Part shown: positions 59,985 to 64,000 of the stretch, piece by piece
How positions within the stretch are numbered: position 1 is the first letter of the stretch
How the letters are laid out: every line of letters begins with the position of its first letter
NCBI GenBank assembly: GCA_910591455.2
Contig: OU342804.1
Coordinates: 21,602,484-21,666,483 of the forward strand
Source: Pholis gunnellus
Taxonomy: Eukaryota > Chordata > Actinopteri > Perciformes > Pholidae
Length of the DNA stretch: 64,000 bases
Direction of reading: 5' to 3'
The notes under the pieces: generated by a model
What the model saw: only the letters and a program-made list of their open reading frames with translations
Databases searched by the model: none
Told to the model about the DNA's origin: nothing
Made by a program: the position numbers and the translations under genes

Positions 59985-60320
59985 ACCCCCCCATACAAAG
60001 CCTCTTATGACCACATTAATGCACCTAATTACCATGTCAATCACAAGTAATGCTTATTAATTGCCCCTCAGAAAGGGGCTATTTCAAACAGCGAGTAGAG
60101 CCTTTAAAAGCCCACTGAAAGGCTGACTGTAGGGTAGGTTATGAGAGAGAGAGCCATGATTCAGCCCTACTGCTGGCATTAGTCAATCTGCTGTCCAGAT
60201 GTCTTCCACAGGTGACAGCTGCAATAGCCTAACAAGCAAATTAATCACGGAGCTTTTGTGGCGTTTCATTTTAGGGAAACTCATTTCGTTTCATAAAAGG
60301 CTTCATCTCGTGTGAAAAAT
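59985..60320. promoter_or_regulatory. Candidate conserved non-coding block
   Basis: Dense and repeat-free: 'ccacattaatgcacctaatt', 'accatgtcaatcacaagtaa', 'tgcttattaattgcccctc' with a small GCCCCT/AGGGGC hairpin, 'gctggcattagtcaatctgc', 'caagcaaattaatcacggag'. It combines homeodomain-type cores with TGTCAATCA (a MEIS/PBX-like pattern). One of the better enhancer-like blocks of the window; inference only. Confidence 0.42.
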
Positions 60321-63065
60321 GACAAATTGCGGCCATGGAGTGATGTGGAGGACCAAGCAGCCGGCTCTCATTTTTGTACCATGCCTGCAAGGTACTGAAG
60401 AATAGAAAAGCAAAAAGATAGAGCAAGGGGAGAACTGGGCCAGAACCAGCGACACAGTAATGAAGCCCAGCTCTGCCCCTGGGCTCAAGTTCTGACGAGC
60501 CTCACAGGTGGCTCGGTCAGATTAAAACCCAGCATGGTTATAAGAAATAGGCTTTGAATGAGGGGATACACTCTGTGGTCTGTCAGACATTGTCCCCAAA
60601 TTGCAACATGGAGGACATTTTGAAAAGCTGGCCCAACAAGGGTTTGGTGGCAGGGAGTTGTCTTTGATTTAAACCCAGATGGCTTGTTGTACTTCAATGC
60701 CTTTTTTAGTTTATATGTGAGTGATGTTTTATCCCACAGATTAGTGGTGGTTTTGGAGTTTGGAGTGCATGTTAACCAATAAAGAAGCAAACGTGTAGAG
60801 TATGTTTTGTTTTACAGTCCAGCCTATATGTTTGGGATAGAGTTGCTACCAATAGGATATAGGCAGACCACTATACACTATGCTGGACTTGTTGAGAGTG
60901 AGTGGGTTTTGAATTTATTCCATTTAGTTGCAAAAAGCGACTGACCCCAGGACAAACCTTTAGTGTGCTCCACTATTTTCATAAAAAATGTAACATTATG
61001 TGTTTTATATATATTTAGAGGAGCAGTTGAAGAATAATTTTACATCACAACTTAAAGGTATTTCGAACAAAAGTATGGAAAATTGAAAACTTACAATGGT
61101 CACACAGTACCAACAAATTAAACTTTTTGGATTTAAAAGCTTCACAAAGCCATTAATACAAAAAAGGAGATAAATCCTTGAAAGCTGTCCAACAAAAACT
61201 GTAATTATCATTGTCAGTAGAAAAGAAAGGAGCACAGGGAGGCAAGAGGATTACACTCCTTCACAACAGAGGAATGTTCTGTTTTTATTTCTTTTCATTT
61301 GTTGAAAGAAATTCTGGGGTGACAGATGTCAGCAACACTTTATAATTTAGCATTATTATCGTGTTCATTCTATTCTACCGGTGCATATTGTATTCCACCT
61401 TCTATTCTTCAAATTCTCACTTCAGCTCGCTCTGATTGTGAATAAACTCATAGTCCCTCTTTTGAACGTTTGACCATGAGGGAGCCTTTCGCTTAATGCA
61501 TTAACAAAGCAGATTCCTTTACAATACAACAAATGTGTTGCAGAACAACTGAAAAGATTTAATTTCCTTTACCTTTAATCTTCACTGGCCTCACAATTCG
61601 ATTAGATTATGATTATAATACAACGATTTTAATGCACAACCATCCTCTTAATGTATTGAATCCTCAATTTTCTATAATACTGCACTCTTTCATTCATTGA
61701 TTCAAGTAGTCAGATAAATCAAAACTCCCTTTTTATTTAGAAAGTGGTTTCAAAAATCAGACTACAACAACAGTCTATAATATAAAAGGCTGCATTTGTG
61801 TAATACCAGTAGCTGTGTTAGCCACCTTAGTACATAAACATTATGAAAATGAAACAATCAATCCTTCTGCAGTGCATTACGAGTGTGCTGTAATCTACAA
61901 AATAAGCTTTTCACACAGCAGCTCTAAGACAGGGCATTGAATGCCTATAGCATTTTACACTGAATTAGCCTAGCCGCTAGCAGAGTTTTCCTCATGGCTC
62001 CCACGGTGAAAGACAGAGATCAGAGGAGAAAAAGAGGCGAGAGTAGAGAAACATGTGCGACAGGAAATGACCGCAAAAAACTCACACTGGGCTGAAATGA
62101 AACCAAACTCCACATTATGCTTTGTCATTACATCGATGGATCGTTTTTAGAAGTCTTAGAATAGAGATATTCTCATATCTGAAGTTAATACGACTTTTCT
62201 GTTTTCTGTTAAAAGGGCTATATGACGGTCATCCATAAGCACTTTTCTCCGTTTGGGAGTTATTATATCACTGTTCACATTAATTTTGTGAAGATTGCAA
62301 ATGAGATTAAATGTTTCTGAAAAACGGTGAAGACAGAAAAAAAGTTACCACATTTAATAAAGATGCTTGAACACGTGCAACATTCAATATACAGTAAGAT
62401 ACATTTCCTAAAAGACAGAACTTAAGAACTTAAGTTTAACACATCACTCATTAGGAGGTTTTCACCGTCCATTTTCAAGGTGATTATTGTATGTTACATT
62501 TCAAATACAATTGAACCTATCAACAATCACTAAAACCTTACAAATGGAGAAACATACCATACCAGGAGACATATCAAACAAAATGCTGCATTTTAATTAT
62601 GCCCACAGAGGAGTTCAATGAGGCAACAGTCAATTAGTAAGTGATGGCTTGATCTTGCCTTGCAGAGTGTGCTTCGCCATGGGGACCCCAGACCCTGACG
62701 ACCAGATGCAGTGTCTTCCAAGAGACTGAGATACGGCCAACTTCTGACTCTTCAATGTGGTCCCACAGGCAGATATGCTTTTATCACGACATGCTGCAGC
62801 GTACATCTTCCAACCGCAAAACAGAAATAGAAAACAGGCCCTAAATAGTGTGATAGGTGAAGTTCTATGCACTTGTGACTGTTGAAAATGATCCACTGCA
62901 GTGCAGTCAAGATTAAACTTCAGCAAACAAACTGTTAAATGCAGGCATTTGGTGGATTTATCACTTCAGATCTCTCAGAATTAAATGATTGATCAGTTTT
63001 GGGTGATCTGATTCCCTGTTTTATTCTTTTATTATTCATGTTACTTTCTGATTTGCAGAAGTATC
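60320..63065. other. Non-coding DNA, no supported gene
   Basis: Minus frames at 60303-60488, 60485-60790, 61005-61235 and 62630-62926 (98 codons) have no domain. 61480-61690 is ATTA-rich. No repeat family was recognised. Confidence 0.35.
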
Positions 63066-63069
63066 ACTG

Positions 63070-63418
63070 AAGGAATAGTTTGACATTTTGGCTGAGAGCT
63101 AGATGGGAAGGCTCTCATAGCTGGCAGCAGGTTAGCTTATCTCAGCACAAAGACTGAAACGGGGGAAAACAGGTAGCGTGGCTTTGTCGAAAAGTAACAA
63201 AACAAAGTCTCACACATAACCTGCACCATAAAACCACAACGTGGCGTATTTATATATTATTCTCTGCACGGAATAAACAAATGAGACACGTGAGAATGAG
63301 AATGATTTTGTTACCTGCAGACAGAGCCAAGGCTAGCTGTTTCCACCTTTGTGCTAAGCTAAACAGATATGAAAGTCTTCTCATCTCTCAGCAAAAATGA
63401 TCAAAGAATTTTTTTTTA
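63070..63418. mobile_element. Foldback teleost repeat, near-complete copy
   Basis: The left terminus is 'aaggaatagtttgacatttt'. The left arm continues with 'gagagctagatgggaag', 'gttagcttatctcagca', 'caaagactgaaacggggga' and 'ggctttgtcgaaaagtaaca'. The right arm mirrors it on the other strand: 'ttgttacctgcagacagagc', 'caaggctagctgtttcc', 'ctttgtgctaagctaa', 'gtcttctcatctctcagc' and a degraded terminus near 63400-63418. The interior includes 'accataaaaccacaacg'. About 350 bp with no coding; this copy defines the family best. Confidence 0.88.
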
Positions 63419-63522
63419 ATCCTATTGCATGCAAAGCATAAATTAGCATCAATAATAGTGAATCAGAGATTATTGCAGAGAATCGGATCACATAAAACTC
63501 AATCATTTAATCCTACGTTGAT

Positions 63523-63612
63523 CTGAGAGTGGTACAGTATCAATCTGCTCATCTAACTCTCGGCAACAACGGGAATGAAATATGTCACAAAATGTTAAGC
63601 TATCACTTTAAG
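63523..63612 (-). mobile_element. Foldback teleost repeat, right-arm fragment
   Basis: 'tgagagtggtacagtatcaa', 'tctgctcatctaactctcgg', 'tatgtcacaaaatgtta' and 'agctatcacttta' are the right arm and terminus of the same family. It lies only about 100 bp from the copy at 63070-63418. Confidence 0.75.
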
Positions 63613-64000
63613 TTGGAACAAGAAGCTAGATTTTCTTGCTGTTATAACACTCATTATGGAGAGAGAAGGATGATGACCATGCACAATCCAACAAAAATAA
63701 TTTTCACTAAAAGAAGAGATTCATTATCATTTATTTGCATATATTTGATGTAATTGCAGCTGTTTTAGTAGCTCTACGGGTGTTGTTTTTGTGTATGTTT
63801 GAGTGAGGGGGTGGAGTGGGAATGAACAGGAAGTAGACTAGTGTTGACTTGAAGATATGGCAATATCCAGAAATACACACATACTCACACACACATTCGG
63901 ACACTCAACACCCCCCTCCCCTGAGTGCCTAAAAGCTAATTAGCTCCTAAAGCATTTATTTATCACAGATAAACTGTCCAGCAATCTCACTGGCACATCC
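63613..64000. other. Non-coding right edge
   Basis: Short CA runs near 63873-63894 and a C-rich patch at 63910-63920, then 'aaaagctaattagctcctaa' (63931-63950), an ATTA-containing phrase. No gene. Confidence 0.33.

Overview
The window looks like non-coding DNA from a ray-finned fish, most likely a spiny-rayed (percomorph) teleost. The base composition is that of a vertebrate. There are long (CA)n/(TG)n microsatellites, and several interspersed repeats that I recognise from teleost genomes: a tRNA-derived SINE with the usual 'cttgggcaagacactta' and 'aaagcgctttgagtgg' body blocks, a foldback element ending in AAGGAATAGTTTGACATTTT, a 'catagactgtatataa' repeat, a decayed Tc1-like transposon and a decayed LINE tail. 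No species can be named from the sequence alone, and recognition of the repeat families is from memory, not from a search.

I found no protein-coding gene I can support. The longest open frames (150, 134 and 123 codons) are low-complexity, lie in GC-rich or repeat sequence, or have an equally open opposite strand. None carries a recognisable domain or a convincing splice context. The only sequence that clearly once coded for protein is transposon debris: a LINE reverse-transcriptase tail at 48729-49182 and a Tc1-type transposase remnant at 55471-56105. No tRNA, rRNA, CRISPR array or microRNA was recognised.

Layout. 1-3140 is a decayed A-rich, C-poor tandem satellite with two diverged copies of a more complex unit embedded in it, followed by a SINE (3217-3502). 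From about 4.2 to 31 kb the sequence is mostly single-copy, with many blocks rich in TAAT/ATTA homeodomain-type cores that read like the conserved non-coding elements of developmental gene deserts. A few repeats interrupt it (12.5-14.5 kb, 23.2-23.7 kb). From 31 to 64 kb repeats are denser: an inverted-repeat element (31634-32411), several foldback copies (36.9, 38.2-39.5, 63.1-63.6 kb), large (CA)n tracts (44.4-44.7 kb), a repeat-rich block (42.6-43.4, 45.9-50.6 kb), a TAGGGCTG-ended element (54.7 kb) and the Tc1 remnant. Candidate regulatory blocks lie between them.

If the window has a function it is probably cis-regulatory: a gene-poor interval holding distal enhancers for a developmental gene outside the window. 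That is inference from composition and from the absence of genes. Cross-species alignment would test it. I did not find a convincing new biological system; the most unusual structures are the satellite with its embedded repeat pair, the element with inverted-repeat ends of at least 100 bp, and a close pair of perfect palindromes at 13812-13841.
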